In this document: positions 18,089-26,134 of the stretch, in pieces
Numbering within the stretch: position 1 is the first letter of the stretch
Layout of the letters: each line of letters begins with the position of its first letter
Position numbers and translations under genes: made by a program
Source of the DNA: JAWQFO01 sp033436665
GTDB taxonomy: Bacteria; Pseudomonadota; Alphaproteobacteria; Rhodobacterales; Rhodobacteraceae
Direction: 5' to 3'
DNA: 64,000 nucleotides
Assembly (NCBI RefSeq): GCF_033436665.1
Contig: NZ_JAWQFO010000004.1
Coordinates: 62,001 to 126,000, forward strand
The notes under the pieces: generated by a model
The model's input: only the letters and a program-made list of their open reading frames with translations
Databases searched by the model: none
Told to the model about the DNA's origin: nothing

Positions 18089-19258
18089 ATGACCACGACG
18101 ATACTTCTGGGAACGACCAAGGGCGCCTTCCTGCTCGACGCCGATGACGAACGCGCGGCCTGGGAGGTGCGCGGCCCCTTCTGCGACGGTTGGCCGATCA
18201 ATCATGTTCTGGGCAGTACGGATGGCCGGCGGCTCTGGGCCGCGGGCGGCAGCGACTGGCACGGCGCCGGCGTCTGGCGCTCGGAGGACGGCGGCGACAG
18301 CTGGTCACTCAGCAAGCTTGCCAATGGCGAGTTCGACGCGTGGATCGCAAACGATCCGGACATGGCGCAGCAATTCGGGCTGGAGCCTTCGCCGCCCGCG
18401 CCGTTCGACGGCGAGATCACGGCGCTTTGGTCGCTGGGCCGCACCGACGATTGCCTTTACGCGGGGGCCAAGCCCGCGACGCTGTTCCAAAGCACTGACG
18501 GTGGCGAAAGCTGGGAAAAGGTTTCGGGCCTCACGGACCATCCCTCCCGCGACAGCTGGCAGCCGGGCGGCGCGGGGCTGGTGCTGCACACCATCGTGGC
18601 GCGCGCGGACGATCCGCAAAAGCTCTGGGTCGGGATCTCCGCCGCGGGCGTTTTCGCCACCGAGGATGGCGGGGAAACATGGGACCGGCGCAACCGACGC
18701 TCGAACGAGGATGCCGTGGACCACGCGCCGCATCCCGGTCATGCCCATGACGACGGGCACGAGGTCGGGCATTGCGTCCACAACGTCGTACGCGCGGCGA
18801 CGAACGGGTCCGGCGGCGACCTGCTCTACCAGCAGAACCATCACGGCGTGTTCCGCAGCCTCGACGGCGGGCGCAGCTGGCAGGATATCGCGGCCGGCCT
18901 GCCGTCGACCTTCGGCTTCCCGATCGCGGTGCATCCGCACGATCCTGAAACGATCTGGGTTCTGCCGCTCAACGGCGATTCGATCGGGCGATACCCGCCG
19001 GACGCTTCCGCCTCGGTCTGGAAGTCGAGCGACGGCGGCGTACGCTGGACCGGTCATTCCGAGGGGCTTCCGGTGAAGAACTGCTTTTTCACCGTGCTGC
19101 GGCAGGCGATGGCAACCGACCGCGAAGCGCAGCCGGGGCTCTATTTCGGCACCAACAGCGGCTCGGTCTTCGCCAGCGTCGACGGCGGCGAACGCTGGTC
19201 CGAGATCGCGCGCCACCTGCCCACGGTCCTGTCCGTCGAGACCGCCGTCCGGGCGTGA
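18089..19258 (+). CDS. BNR/sialidase-like beta-propeller repeat protein
   Basis: This 389-aa protein has six Asp-box repeats of the form S/T-x-D-G-G-x-x-W ('SEDGGDSW', 'STDGGESW', 'TEDGGETW', 'SLDGGRSW', 'SSDGGVRW', 'SVDGGERW'), which predicts a beta-propeller. The start at 18089 ('MTTTILLGTTKGAF') lacks a signal peptide, so it is probably cytoplasmic. Databases often call such proteins exo-alpha-sialidase or glycosyl hydrolase, but no catalytic Arg triad is visible. A His/Asp-rich loop ('HAPHPGHAHDDGHEVGH', about residues 212-228) could bind metal. GGAGC precedes the start. The function is unknown. Confidence 0.8.
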   Translation: MTTTILLGTTKGAFLLDADDERAAWEVRGPFCDGWPINHVLGSTDGRRLWAAGGSDWHGAGVWRSEDGGDSWSLSKLANGEFDAWIANDPDMAQQFGLEPSPPAPFDGEITALWSLGRTDDCLYAGAKPATLFQSTDGGESWEKVSGLTDHPSRDSWQPGGAGLVLHTIVARADDPQKLWVGISAAGVFATEDGGETWDRRNRRSNEDAVDHAPHPGHAHDDGHEVGHCVHNVVRAATNGSGGDLLYQQNHHGVFRSLDGGRSWQDIAAGLPSTFGFPIAVHPHDPETIWVLPLNGDSIGRYPPDASASVWKSSDGGVRWTGHSEGLPVKNCFFTVLRQAMATDREAQPGLYFGTNSGSVFASVDGGERWSEIARHLPTVLSVETAVRA

Positions 19259-19262
19259 GATC

Positions 19263-19589
19263 TCAGCCCGCAGTCAGGTAGGGGATCGTCCCGGCGATAT
19301 CGGTATCGTCGATCACCCGGAACCAGCTTTCGCTGCCTGCCTGGCGGGCATTGCCGTAAGGCGCGTATTCGGGGTCCTCCGCGAAGGCCGTCACCGCGTC
19401 TTTCGAGGGGAACTCCAGGATCGCGATAAGGGTGCTGCCGCTTTCCGCGCCTTCGAGCGTGTCGATGTTGCCGCTTCGGGCGAGGTATCGCCCGCCATGC
19501 TTCTCGACCAGCTTGTGAACGTTGGCGGCGTATTCGGGGATCCAGCCGTCGTCGGTCACCTTGATGTCGGCAATCAGGTAGGCACTCAT
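19263..19589 (-). CDS. DUF1330 domain protein, 108 aa
   Basis: This small ferredoxin-like alpha/beta-barrel protein is of the dimeric DUF1330 type. The family hallmarks 'AYLIADIKVTDDGWIPEYA' near the N-terminus and 'GAESGSTLIAILEFPSKD' in the middle are present. Family members are cytosolic and have no firmly assigned reaction. GGAGA precedes the ATG at 19589. Its stop lies 4 bases from that of the convergent propeller gene; the two stops frame the palindrome TGAGATCTCA. Confidence 0.85.
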   Translation of the reverse strand: MSAYLIADIKVTDDGWIPEYAANVHKLVEKHGGRYLARSGNIDTLEGAESGSTLIAILEFPSKDAVTAFAEDPEYAPYGNARQAGSESWFRVIDDTDIAGTIPYLTAG

Positions 19590-19697
19590 TCAGCTCTCCT
19601 TTCCTGCAAGTCCGGCGGCCATCGGTCGACCGCCCGCGAGCAGTCTGCGCCGAACACCCGCCCCCGATCCAGCCCCTTGCACGCCGCGCAGCAGCGA

Positions 19698-21053
19698 TCA
19701 GACCGCAAGGCTGTGCGACATCCCGGGTGTGACAAAGCGGTCGAGCGTGGCGGCGATGACACGGATCAGCGGGCGTCCGCGCCGCGCGATGACGACCCGG
19801 CCCGCCTCGTACCGACAGAGGTCCGGCCAGGTATCGAGAAGCCGCCGGGTGGCGCTGGCGATATCGCCGCGGGCGCCCGGGAACTCGGCCTCCAGGCCCC
19901 CGGTGTCGAGCGTGAAGTGGCACATCAACTGTTCGATCATGCGCGCCGCCAGTCGGTCCGCCGAGGACAGAACGAAGCCGCGCTGCCCGGCCAGCCGATC
20001 GGCGCGCACCATGCGCGAATAGGCCGAGGTCGCGGCGGCGTTCTGGCAATAGCCGCCGGCAAAACGCGAGATCGCCGAGGCGCCGAGCCCGATCAGCGTT
20101 TCTGCGGTGTCGTCGGTGTAACCCTGGAAGTTGCGCCGCAGCCGGCCCGCATCTCTGGCCAGCGCCAGCCCGTCGCCGGGCCGGGCGAAATGGTCGATGC
20201 CGACCTCGGTGAAGCCGCTTTGCAGCAAAAGCGCCCGCGCGACCTCGGCCAGTTCGAAGCGTTGCTGCGCCTGCGGCAGCGTCGCCGCCTCGATCATCGA
20301 CTGGCGCTTGGACATCCAGGGCACATGCGCATAGCCGTAAAGCGCGATCCGGTCGGGCGCGAGGTCGAGGACCTTGTGCAGACTGCGCGCGAGCGTCTCG
20401 TCGGTCTGGTGCGGCAGACCGTAGAGCAGGTCGACATTGAGGCTCCGGACTCCCGCCTTGCGGAGGATCTTCACCGCGCGCCTTGTCTGGGCGAAGCTCT
20501 GCTCGCGACCGATGGCCGACTGCACGGCAGGCTCGAAATCCTGCACCCCGATGCTGGCGCGGTTCATGCCGAATTCCGCGAGCATCCGCAGCGCTGCCTC
20601 CGAAGCCTCGGTCGGGTCGATCTCGACCGAAAACTCGAAATCCTCGCCGGGATCGAAGGCGTCGAAGATGCCGGTGAGCAGAGTCTTCGCCAGGCTTGCG
20701 TCGAGGATCGTCGGCGTTCCGCCTCCGAGGTGCAGGCGCGACAGGCTGGGGCGGGCGGTCATCCGTGCGGCGACGAGGCCGATTTCGTGCAGCACGTCCT
20801 TCACATAGGCGGCCACCGGACGCAGGTTCGACGTTCCCTGCGTGCGGCAGGCGCAGAACCAGCACAACCTGCGGCAGAACGGGATGTGCACGTAGAGCGA
20901 GATCGCATCGTCATCGGAAAGCGACGCCAGCCAGGCTGCCTGGTTCTCGCCTCCGGCGGTCGCGGAAAAATGGTTCGCGGGCGGGTAGCTGGTGTAACGC
21001 GGTACACGTGCGTCGAAAAGTCTTTGCAGGTCAGCTTGATGATGCGTCAGCAT
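19698..21053 (-). CDS. hemN: Oxygen-independent coproporphyrinogen III oxidase (radical SAM)
   Basis: This 451-aa enzyme converts coproporphyrinogen III to protoporphyrinogen IX without oxygen, supplying haem for low-oxygen respiration. The radical-SAM cluster Cys are 60, 64 and 67 ('CRRLCWFC'), preceded by 'YVHIPF', with the glycine motif 'HLGGGTPT' after it. The start 'MLTHHQADLQ' at 21053 matches the family; a GTG at 21071 would add six residues. No Shine-Dalgarno site is visible at either start. It is divergent from fnrL, with an FNR-type box between them whose centre is 42 bases from this ATG. FnrL control is established in Rhodobacter and is inferred here. Confidence 0.95.
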   Translation of the reverse strand: MLTHHQADLQRLFDARVPRYTSYPPANHFSATAGGENQAAWLASLSDDDAISLYVHIPFCRRLCWFCACRTQGTSNLRPVAAYVKDVLHEIGLVAARMTARPSLSRLHLGGGTPTILDASLAKTLLTGIFDAFDPGEDFEFSVEIDPTEASEAALRMLAEFGMNRASIGVQDFEPAVQSAIGREQSFAQTRRAVKILRKAGVRSLNVDLLYGLPHQTDETLARSLHKVLDLAPDRIALYGYAHVPWMSKRQSMIEAATLPQAQQRFELAEVARALLLQSGFTEVGIDHFARPGDGLALARDAGRLRRNFQGYTDDTAETLIGLGASAISRFAGGYCQNAAATSAYSRMVRADRLAGQRGFVLSSADRLAARMIEQLMCHFTLDTGGLEAEFPGARGDIASATRRLLDTWPDLCRYEAGRVVIARRGRPLIRVIAATLDRFVTPGMSHSLAV

Positions 21054-21088
21054 GTGGTTACGCTTAATCACAGCGGCGGCTTATCTCA

Positions 21089-21102
21089 TTGATCCAGGTC
21101 AA
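21089..21102. promoter_or_regulatory. FNR/FnrL box in the hemN-fnrL intergenic region
   Basis: TTGATCCAGGTCAA differs from the consensus TTGAT-N4-ATCAA by one base. Its centre is 42 bases upstream of the hemN ATG, as for a class II activated promoter. On the other side it ends only 4 bases before the fnrL ATG, so it may also allow autorepression of fnrL. Confidence 0.8.
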
Positions 21103-21106
21103 ACCC

Positions 21107-21841
21107 ATGACCATCTCGCTCAATACTCGCGTGACGTGCGACGCCTGCCCGATCCGGCATCGGGCGATCTGCTCGCGTTGCGACAGCGAGGAGCTCTCGC
21201 TGCTCGAACGGATCAAGTCCTACCGCACCTACAAGGCCGGCGAGACGATCCTGTGGCGCGGCGACGACCTGCATTTCGTGGCCTCGGTGGTGAAGGGCGT
21301 GGCGACGCTCGGCAAGACGCTCGAGGACGGCCGGACCCAGGTGGTCGGCCTGCTTCTGCCATCGGATTTCGTCGGACGCCCGGGCCGTCCGCAGATCGAC
21401 TTCGACGTGACCGCCGTGACCGACGTCACCTTGTGCTGTTTCGAACGCGGAGCCTTCGAGGAACTGCTGACGACCACTCCGCATGTCGCCGAGCGGATGG
21501 TCGAGATCGCGCTGGACGAGCTGGACGCGGCGCGCGACTGGATGCTGCTTCTGGGGCGCAAGACCGCGCGCGAAAAGATCGCGACCTTCGTCGAGATGCT
21601 CGTGCGCCGCCAGAGCCTTGCCGGAGGCGGCGCAACCGGTGCTGCGCTGTCTCTGCCGCTGACGCGCGACGAGATCGCGAATTACCTCGGGCTGACGCTG
21701 GAAACCGTGAGCCGGCAGATGACAGCCCTGCGCCGCGAAGGCGTGATCGAATTCGCCGACCGGCGCCGCTTTGAAGTCAAGGATCTGTCCGCCCTGCACG
21801 TCGCCACGGGCGACGATGCGGACGGCGGGCCGATCAGTTGA
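21107..21841 (+). CDS. fnrL: Oxygen-sensing Crp/Fnr transcription factor FnrL
   Basis: This 244-aa global regulator of the aerobic-anaerobic switch carries a [4Fe-4S] cluster. Candidate ligands are N-terminal Cys11, Cys14, Cys22 and Cys25 ('CDACPIRHRAICSRC') and the internal Cys110/Cys111 pair. A cyclic-nucleotide-type barrel, a dimer helix and a HTH follow; the recognition motif 'ETVSR' (199-203) has the E..SR that reads TTGAT half-sites. I chose the ATG at 21107; a TTG at 21089 would lie inside the FNR box. It is divergent from hemN and followed by usp and the cbb3 genes that FnrL is known to activate in Rhodobacter. Confidence 0.95.
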   Translation: MTISLNTRVTCDACPIRHRAICSRCDSEELSLLERIKSYRTYKAGETILWRGDDLHFVASVVKGVATLGKTLEDGRTQVVGLLLPSDFVGRPGRPQIDFDVTAVTDVTLCCFERGAFEELLTTTPHVAERMVEIALDELDAARDWMLLLGRKTAREKIATFVEMLVRRQSLAGGGATGAALSLPLTRDEIANYLGLTLETVSRQMTALRREGVIEFADRRRFEVKDLSALHVATGDDADGGPIS

Positions 21842-21846
21842 GAAAA

Positions 21847-21860
21847 CTGATCTGTGTCAA
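21847..21860 (+). promoter_or_regulatory. FNR/FnrL box upstream of usp
   Basis: CTGATCTGTGTCAA matches TTGAT-N4-ATCAA at 8 of 10 defined positions. Its centre is 62 bases before the usp ATG, which predicts a start point near 21895 and a short leader. It begins 5 bases after the fnrL stop codon. Confidence 0.65.
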
Positions 21861-21915
21861 TGTTCGGCACTGCGGCATGGTGTTTGTGTCGTGCCAGCCA
21901 GAAGGAGAATAGGCC

Positions 21916-22323
21916 ATGTACAACAACATCCTGGTTCCCGTCGTTCTCGATCATTCGCGCAACGTCGAGGCCGCCATCGACGTGGCCCGGCAGCTTTCCG
22001 ACGAGGGCGCCACGGTGACGCTGCTACACGTGGTCGAGACGATTCCGGACTACGTCAGCGAGTACCTGCCGCCGGACGTGATCCGCAAGCGGCATGAGGA
22101 AATGGAGGCCGACCTCGCGGCTCTGACGAAGACTCTCGACGGCGCCAAGGCCGCGGTGGTCCAGGGGCGCGCCGGCCACGAGATCACCAGCCATGCCGAC
22201 ACGCACGGTTGCGATTGCATCGTGATCGCCTCCCATGCGCCGGAGCTCGCCGATATCCTGCTTGGCTCGACGGCCAATTACGTCGTGCGGCACGCGAAGT
22301 GCGCAGTACACGTGTTACGATAA
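21916..22323 (+). CDS. Universal stress protein (UspA family)
   Basis: This 135-aa cytosolic protein has the UspA alpha/beta fold: an N-terminal 'MYNNILVPVVLDHS' strand and a C-terminal nucleotide-binding pattern 'GRAGHEITSHADTHGCDCIV' followed by 'ASHAPELADILLGSTANYV'. GAAGGAG lies 9 bases before the ATG at 21916. Its place between fnrL and ccoN is conserved in Rhodobacteraceae, and an FNR box lies upstream, so it probably serves survival under low oxygen. ATP binding is likely from the glycine pattern but not shown. Confidence 0.93.
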   Translation: MYNNILVPVVLDHSRNVEAAIDVARQLSDEGATVTLLHVVETIPDYVSEYLPPDVIRKRHEEMEADLAALTKTLDGAKAAVVQGRAGHEITSHADTHGCDCIVIASHAPELADILLGSTANYVVRHAKCAVHVLR

Positions 22324-22448
22324 TGACCTAAGGCAACGAAGTGCCCGGTCCGCGCCGCTGGCGGGACTGAAGACGACCTTGAGATGAAACGGTGCCGCAC
22401 CGCGACACGAATTGGCGCGCACCGACCCGGGACAGGTGGGGGACGGAT

Positions 22449-24053
22449 ATGGAATATGTGAAGCTGATCTTGCTTGCGATCGTCGCGATCTTTGCAGGGC
22501 TGGCGGCGAACTGGGGGCATGACGCCGCCTACCAGGCGCACGCGGTGCTGATAATGCTGATCGCGGCGGGCATGTTCATCTGGGTGCTGCGCGGCATTGA
22601 CGAACCGAGGCCCGTGGCCGCCCCGGCGACCGGCTACGAGGACGGGGTGATCCGCGCGGGCGTCATCGCTACCGCCTTCTGGGGCATCGCCGGGTTTCTG
22701 GCGGGCACCTTCATCGCGTTGCAACTGGCCTTTCCCTGGCTCAACTTCGACTGGGGCCAGCCCTACACGAACTTCGGACGCCTGCGTCCGCTGCACACCT
22801 CGGCGGTGATCTTCGCCTTCGGCGGCAACGCATTGATCTGCACGTCTTTCTGGGTCGTGCAGCGCACATCGGGCGTCCGTCTCTTCGCCCCGAAACTCGC
22901 CTGGTTCGTGTTCTGGGGCTACCAGCTCTTCATCGTGCTGGCCGCCACCGGCTACCTGCTGGGCGCCACCCAATCCAAGGAATACGCCGAGCCGGAATGG
23001 TACGTGGACCTGTGGCTGACGATCATCTGGGTCTGCTACCTCGCGATCTTCATGGGGACGCTCTTCTACCGCAAGGAAAAGCACATCTATGTCGCCAACT
23101 GGTTCTACCTGAGCTTCATCATCACGGTGGCGATGCTGCACATCGTCAACAACCTCAGCATCCCGGTCAGCATCTGGGGCTCGAAGTCGGTCCAGGTCTT
23201 CGCCGGCGTGCAGGATGCGATGACGCAATGGTGGTACGGCCACAACGCCGTGGGCTTCTTCCTGACGGCAGGATTTCTGGGCATGATGTACTATTTCGTG
23301 CCCAAGCAGGCCGGCCGCCCGGTCTACAGCTACAAGCTGTCGATCATCCACTTCTGGGCGCTGATCTTTCTCTACATCTGGGCCGGGCCGCACCACCTGC
23401 ACTACACCGCCCTGCCCGACTGGGCCTCGACGCTCGGCATGGTGTTCTCGGTGATCCTCTGGATGCCGTCCTGGGGCGGCATGATCAACGGGCTGATGAC
23501 CCTGCAGGGCGCCTGGGACAAGCTTCGGACCGACCCGATCATCCGCATGTTCGTGATCTCTCTGGGGTTCTACGGCATGTCGACCTTCGAGGGTCCGATG
23601 ATGTCGATCCGCGCGGTGAACTCCCTGTCGCATTACACCGACTGGACCATCGGTCACGTGCATTCCGGCGCTTTGGGCTGGAACGGCATGATCACCTTCG
23701 CCTGCCTCTACTTCCTGACGCCACGCCTATGGGGACGCGCGCAGATGTACTCGATGCCGGCGATCAACTGGCATTTCTGGCTCGCCACCATCGGCATCGT
23801 GCTCTACGCCGCCTCGATGTGGGTCACCGGGATCATGGAAGGCCTGATGTGGCGCGAGGTCGACGACCAGGGGTTTCTCGTCAACAGCTTCGCCGACACC
23901 GTGGCCGCCAAGTTCCCGATGTACGTGGTGCGCGCGATCGGCGGCATGCTCTACCTCGGCGGCGCGCTGATCATGTGCTGGAACATGTGGATGACGATCC
24001 GCGGACAGAAAGCCGCCGTGGCCCCGGTGCCGCAAGCGACCCCTGCAGAGTGA
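22449..24053 (+). CDS. ccoN: cbb3-type cytochrome c oxidase subunit I
   Basis: This 534-aa catalytic subunit of the high-affinity proton-pumping oxidase has about 12 membrane helices. Likely haem b, haem b3 and CuB ligands sit in 'GRLRPLHTSAV', 'WYGHNAVGFF', 'AGPHHLHYT' and 'GHVHSGALGWN'. I chose the ATG at 22449 for its purine-rich site (AGGTGGGGGACGGAT); an upstream GTG at 22392 would add an Arg-rich stretch unlike CcoN. It follows usp by 125 bases without an FNR box of its own, so transcription may come from the usp promoter. It is the first of the ccoNOQP structural genes. Confidence 0.97.
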   Translation: MEYVKLILLAIVAIFAGLAANWGHDAAYQAHAVLIMLIAAGMFIWVLRGIDEPRPVAAPATGYEDGVIRAGVIATAFWGIAGFLAGTFIALQLAFPWLNFDWGQPYTNFGRLRPLHTSAVIFAFGGNALICTSFWVVQRTSGVRLFAPKLAWFVFWGYQLFIVLAATGYLLGATQSKEYAEPEWYVDLWLTIIWVCYLAIFMGTLFYRKEKHIYVANWFYLSFIITVAMLHIVNNLSIPVSIWGSKSVQVFAGVQDAMTQWWYGHNAVGFFLTAGFLGMMYYFVPKQAGRPVYSYKLSIIHFWALIFLYIWAGPHHLHYTALPDWASTLGMVFSVILWMPSWGGMINGLMTLQGAWDKLRTDPIIRMFVISLGFYGMSTFEGPMMSIRAVNSLSHYTDWTIGHVHSGALGWNGMITFACLYFLTPRLWGRAQMYSMPAINWHFWLATIGIVLYAASMWVTGIMEGLMWREVDDQGFLVNSFADTVAAKFPMYVVRAIGGMLYLGGALIMCWNMWMTIRGQKAAVAPVPQATPAE

Positions 24054-24065
24054 GGATCTTCGATC

Positions 24066-24890
24066 ATGGTTGACAACGAAAAGGTCCCGAGCGCCGAAAA
24101 GGATCCGAAGGTGAGCCAGGCGTCCGACTTCCCCGAGGAGATCCCCAACGAGCTGCCGCACCACACCGCGATTATCGAACGACACGCGATCCTCGAGAAA
24201 AGCCCGACGCTGCTGCTGGTCTTCTCTCTGCTGGTCGTCACCATCGGCGGCATCGTGGAAATCGCGCCGCTCTTCTGGCTCGAGAACACGATCGAGGAGG
24301 TCGACGGCGTGCGCCCCTACGCGCCGCTCGAACTGGCCGGGCGCGACATCTACGTGCGCGAGGGCTGCTATGTCTGTCACAGCCAGATGATCCGCCCGAT
24401 GCGCGACGAGGTGGAACGCTACGGGCATTACTCTCTGGCGGCGGAATCGATGTACGACCATCCGTTCCAGTGGGGTTCGAAACGCACCGGACCCGACCTC
24501 GCCCGGGTCGGCGGGCGCTATTCGGACGCCTGGCACGTCGATCACCTCGTCGATCCGCAGTCGGTGGTGCCGGAATCGATCATGCCGAAATACGCCTACC
24601 TTCTGGACGCACGGATCGAGGCCACGCATATCCAGGACCTGCTCGAGACGCACCGCTTCGTCGGCGTGCCCTACACCGACGAGCAGATCGAGGCCGCGCG
24701 GGCCGACTTCCGCGTGCAGGCCAATCCCGACGGCGACACCGACGGTCTTCTCGAGCGTTATCCGGGCGCGGTGGTGTCTAACTTCGACGGCCAGCCCGAA
24801 CTGACCGAGATGGACGCGCTGATCGCCTACCTGCAGGTGCTGGGCACGATGGTCGACTTCTCGACCTTCACGCCCGCGGCAAGCCGATAG
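24066..24890 (+). CDS. ccoO: cbb3-type cytochrome c oxidase subunit II (mono-haem cytochrome c)
   Basis: This 274-aa membrane-anchored cytochrome passes electrons from CcoP to CcoN. One membrane helix lies at about residues 46-68, and the haem motif 'CYVCHSQM' sits just after 'YVREG'. The family-typical 'HTAIIERHAILEKSP' precedes the helix. GAGGATC lies about 9 bases before the ATG at 24066, 12 bases after ccoN. The N-terminal ~30 residues are charged and longer than in many homologues. Confidence 0.96.
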   Translation: MVDNEKVPSAEKDPKVSQASDFPEEIPNELPHHTAIIERHAILEKSPTLLLVFSLLVVTIGGIVEIAPLFWLENTIEEVDGVRPYAPLELAGRDIYVREGCYVCHSQMIRPMRDEVERYGHYSLAAESMYDHPFQWGSKRTGPDLARVGGRYSDAWHVDHLVDPQSVVPESIMPKYAYLLDARIEATHIQDLLETHRFVGVPYTDEQIEAARADFRVQANPDGDTDGLLERYPGAVVSNFDGQPELTEMDALIAYLQVLGTMVDFSTFTPAASR

Positions 24891-24902
24891 GAGGCGCGAA
24901 CG

Positions 24903-25109
24903 ATGGACACCTATTCCCTGCTCCGCCAGATCGCCGACAGCTGGGTGCTGCTGGCGCTGCTGGTCTTCTTCCTTGGCACGGTGGCCTGGGCCTTCCGGCC
25001 CGGCAGTCGCCGGGTTCACGACGAGATCAGCCAGATTCCCCTCAACGACGATGCGCCGCGCCCCGATGGCGCGGAGGCCACGAACCGCGAAAGGACCGGC
25101 GATGTCTGA
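24903..25109 (+). CDS. ccoQ: cbb3-type oxidase subunit CcoQ
   Basis: This 68-aa subunit has one membrane helix (about residues 14-31, 'VLLALLVFFLGTVAWAF') followed by a basic then acidic cytoplasmic tail, as usual for CcoQ. CcoQ helps stabilise the interaction of CcoP with the oxidase core. GGAGGCGAACG precedes the ATG at 24903. Its last 8 bases overlap the start of ccoP (…GATGTCTGA), so translation is probably coupled. Confidence 0.92.
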   Translation: MDTYSLLRQIADSWVLLALLVFFLGTVAWAFRPGSRRVHDEISQIPLNDDAPRPDGAEATNRERTGDV

Positions 25110-25992
25110 AGAAAGGGACAAGAAGAACGTGTCCGGCAACAAGATCGACGAGGTCACGGGGATCGAGACCACCGGCCACACCTGGGACGGCATCGAAGAG
25201 CTCAACAACCCGCTGCCGCGCTGGTGGCTCTGGACCTTCTACGCGACCATCCTCTGGGGGCTGATCTACGTCATCGCCTACCCGGCGTGGCCGCTGATCT
25301 CGGGCGCCACGGCAGGCGTGATGGGCTGGTCGTCGCGCGGCACCGTCGCGGCCGAGATTGTCGCGCACGAGCTGCGCAACGAGGATCTCGTGAACGCGCT
25401 CGAACAGGTCGAGATGGCCTCGCTGACCGAGAACGAGGATCTCAACCGTTACGCCGTGGCGCGGGGCGCCGCGGTCTTCCGCGCGCATTGCTCGCAATGC
25501 CACGGGTCGGGCGCGGCCGGGGCCAAGGGCTATCCCAACCTGCTCGACGACGACTGGCTCTGGGGTGGCGACATGGACACGATCGTGCACACGGTGCGCC
25601 ACGGCATCCGCAACGACACCGACCCCGACGCCCATTACTCGGAAATGCCGGCCTTCGGCGAGATTCTCGGCGACGAGGAGATTTCGCAGGTCGTCGAATA
25701 CGTGCTGTCGCTGTCGGACGAGGACCACGATGCCGCACTGGCCGAGGCGGGGACACAGGTCTACATGGACAACTGCTCGGCCTGTCACGGCGAGAACGCG
25801 GAAGGCGACCGCGCGCAGGGCGCGCCCAACCTCGCCGACGCGATCTGGCTTTACGGCGGGGACCGGGACACGCTGACCGAGACCGTCACCTACTCGCGCT
25901 ACGGTGTCATGCCGGCCTGGGGCCAGCGTCTGAGCGAGGCGGACGTGCGCGCGGCCTCCGCCTATGTCCACGGTCTGGGCGGCGGCGAATGA
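25102..25992 (+). CDS. ccoP: cbb3-type cytochrome c oxidase subunit III (dihaem cytochrome c)
   Basis: This 296-aa subunit accepts electrons from soluble cytochrome c. It has one membrane helix ('WLWTFYATILWGLIYVIAYP') and two haem motifs, 'CSQCHG' and 'CSACHG'. The ATG at 25102 overlaps ccoQ by 8 bases and follows AAGGACC. Conserved 'WDGIEELNNPLPRWW' before the helix fits CcoP. It ends ccoNOQP; a strong inverted repeat begins 8 bases after its stop. Confidence 0.96.
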   Translation: MSEERDKKNVSGNKIDEVTGIETTGHTWDGIEELNNPLPRWWLWTFYATILWGLIYVIAYPAWPLISGATAGVMGWSSRGTVAAEIVAHELRNEDLVNALEQVEMASLTENEDLNRYAVARGAAVFRAHCSQCHGSGAAGAKGYPNLLDDDWLWGGDMDTIVHTVRHGIRNDTDPDAHYSEMPAFGEILGDEEISQVVEYVLSLSDEDHDAALAEAGTQVYMDNCSACHGENAEGDRAQGAPNLADAIWLYGGDRDTLTETVTYSRYGVMPAWGQRLSEADVRAASAYVHGLGGGE

Positions 25993-25999
25993 CCTTCGG

Positions 26000-26023
26000 T
26001 TGACCGCGCCGCCGCGCGGTCAA
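26000..26023 (+). terminator. Inverted repeat after ccoP
   Basis: TTGACCGCGC (26000-26009) and GCGCGGTCAA (26014-26023) are exact reverse complements with a 4-base loop, giving a strong hairpin directly after ccoP. There is no T-run, so it may stabilise or partly terminate the ccoNOQP message. The spacing does not fit an FNR box. Confidence 0.6.
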
Positions 26024-26071
26024 GCCTCCCGGTGCAGAGCCGTCCCGCCGGGGCGCACTGCCTCGGGAGGC
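26024..26071 (+). promoter_or_regulatory. Second inverted repeat that would mask a ribosome site before ccoG
   Basis: GCCTCCCG (26024-26031) pairs with CGGGAGGC (26064-26071), and GTGC (26032-26035) with GCAC (26055-26058), leaving a 5-base bulge. The 3' arm contains GGGAGG (26065-26070), the best ribosome site in this gap. If folded, the RNA would hide that site. This structure is predicted by eye only. Confidence 0.5.
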
Positions 26072-26073
26072 AC

Positions 26074-26133
26074 ATGATGCGAAACGGCCCGCCTCGCGCG
26101 CCACGGGCGGCAACCGGTGAACGGAACAGGTGA
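26074..26133 (+). CDS. Possible leader ORF before ccoG, 19 codons
   Basis: ATGATG follows GGGAGG by 3 (first ATG) or 6 bases (second ATG). The frame encodes a 19-residue basic peptide (MMRNGPPRAPRAATGERNR) and ends with TGA at 26131-26133, one base before the ccoG ATG. That layout suits translational coupling to ccoG. The peptide has no recognisable family and could be fortuitous. Confidence 0.35.
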   Translation: MMRNGPPRAPRAATGERNR

Positions 26134-26134
26134 A

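Noticed and set aside
21071..21089. Upstream starts for hemN (GTG 21071) and fnrL (TTG 21089)
   Set aside because: Neither has a ribosome site, the fnrL one lies in the FNR box, and the chosen ATGs match family N-termini.
22370..22395. FNR-like TTGAG before ccoN
   Set aside because: No second half-site lies at the right distance.
26000..26023. FNR box before ccoG (TTGAC...GTCAA)
   Set aside because: The spacer between half-sites is 14 bases rather than 4, and the arms continue to pair, so a hairpin is the better reading.
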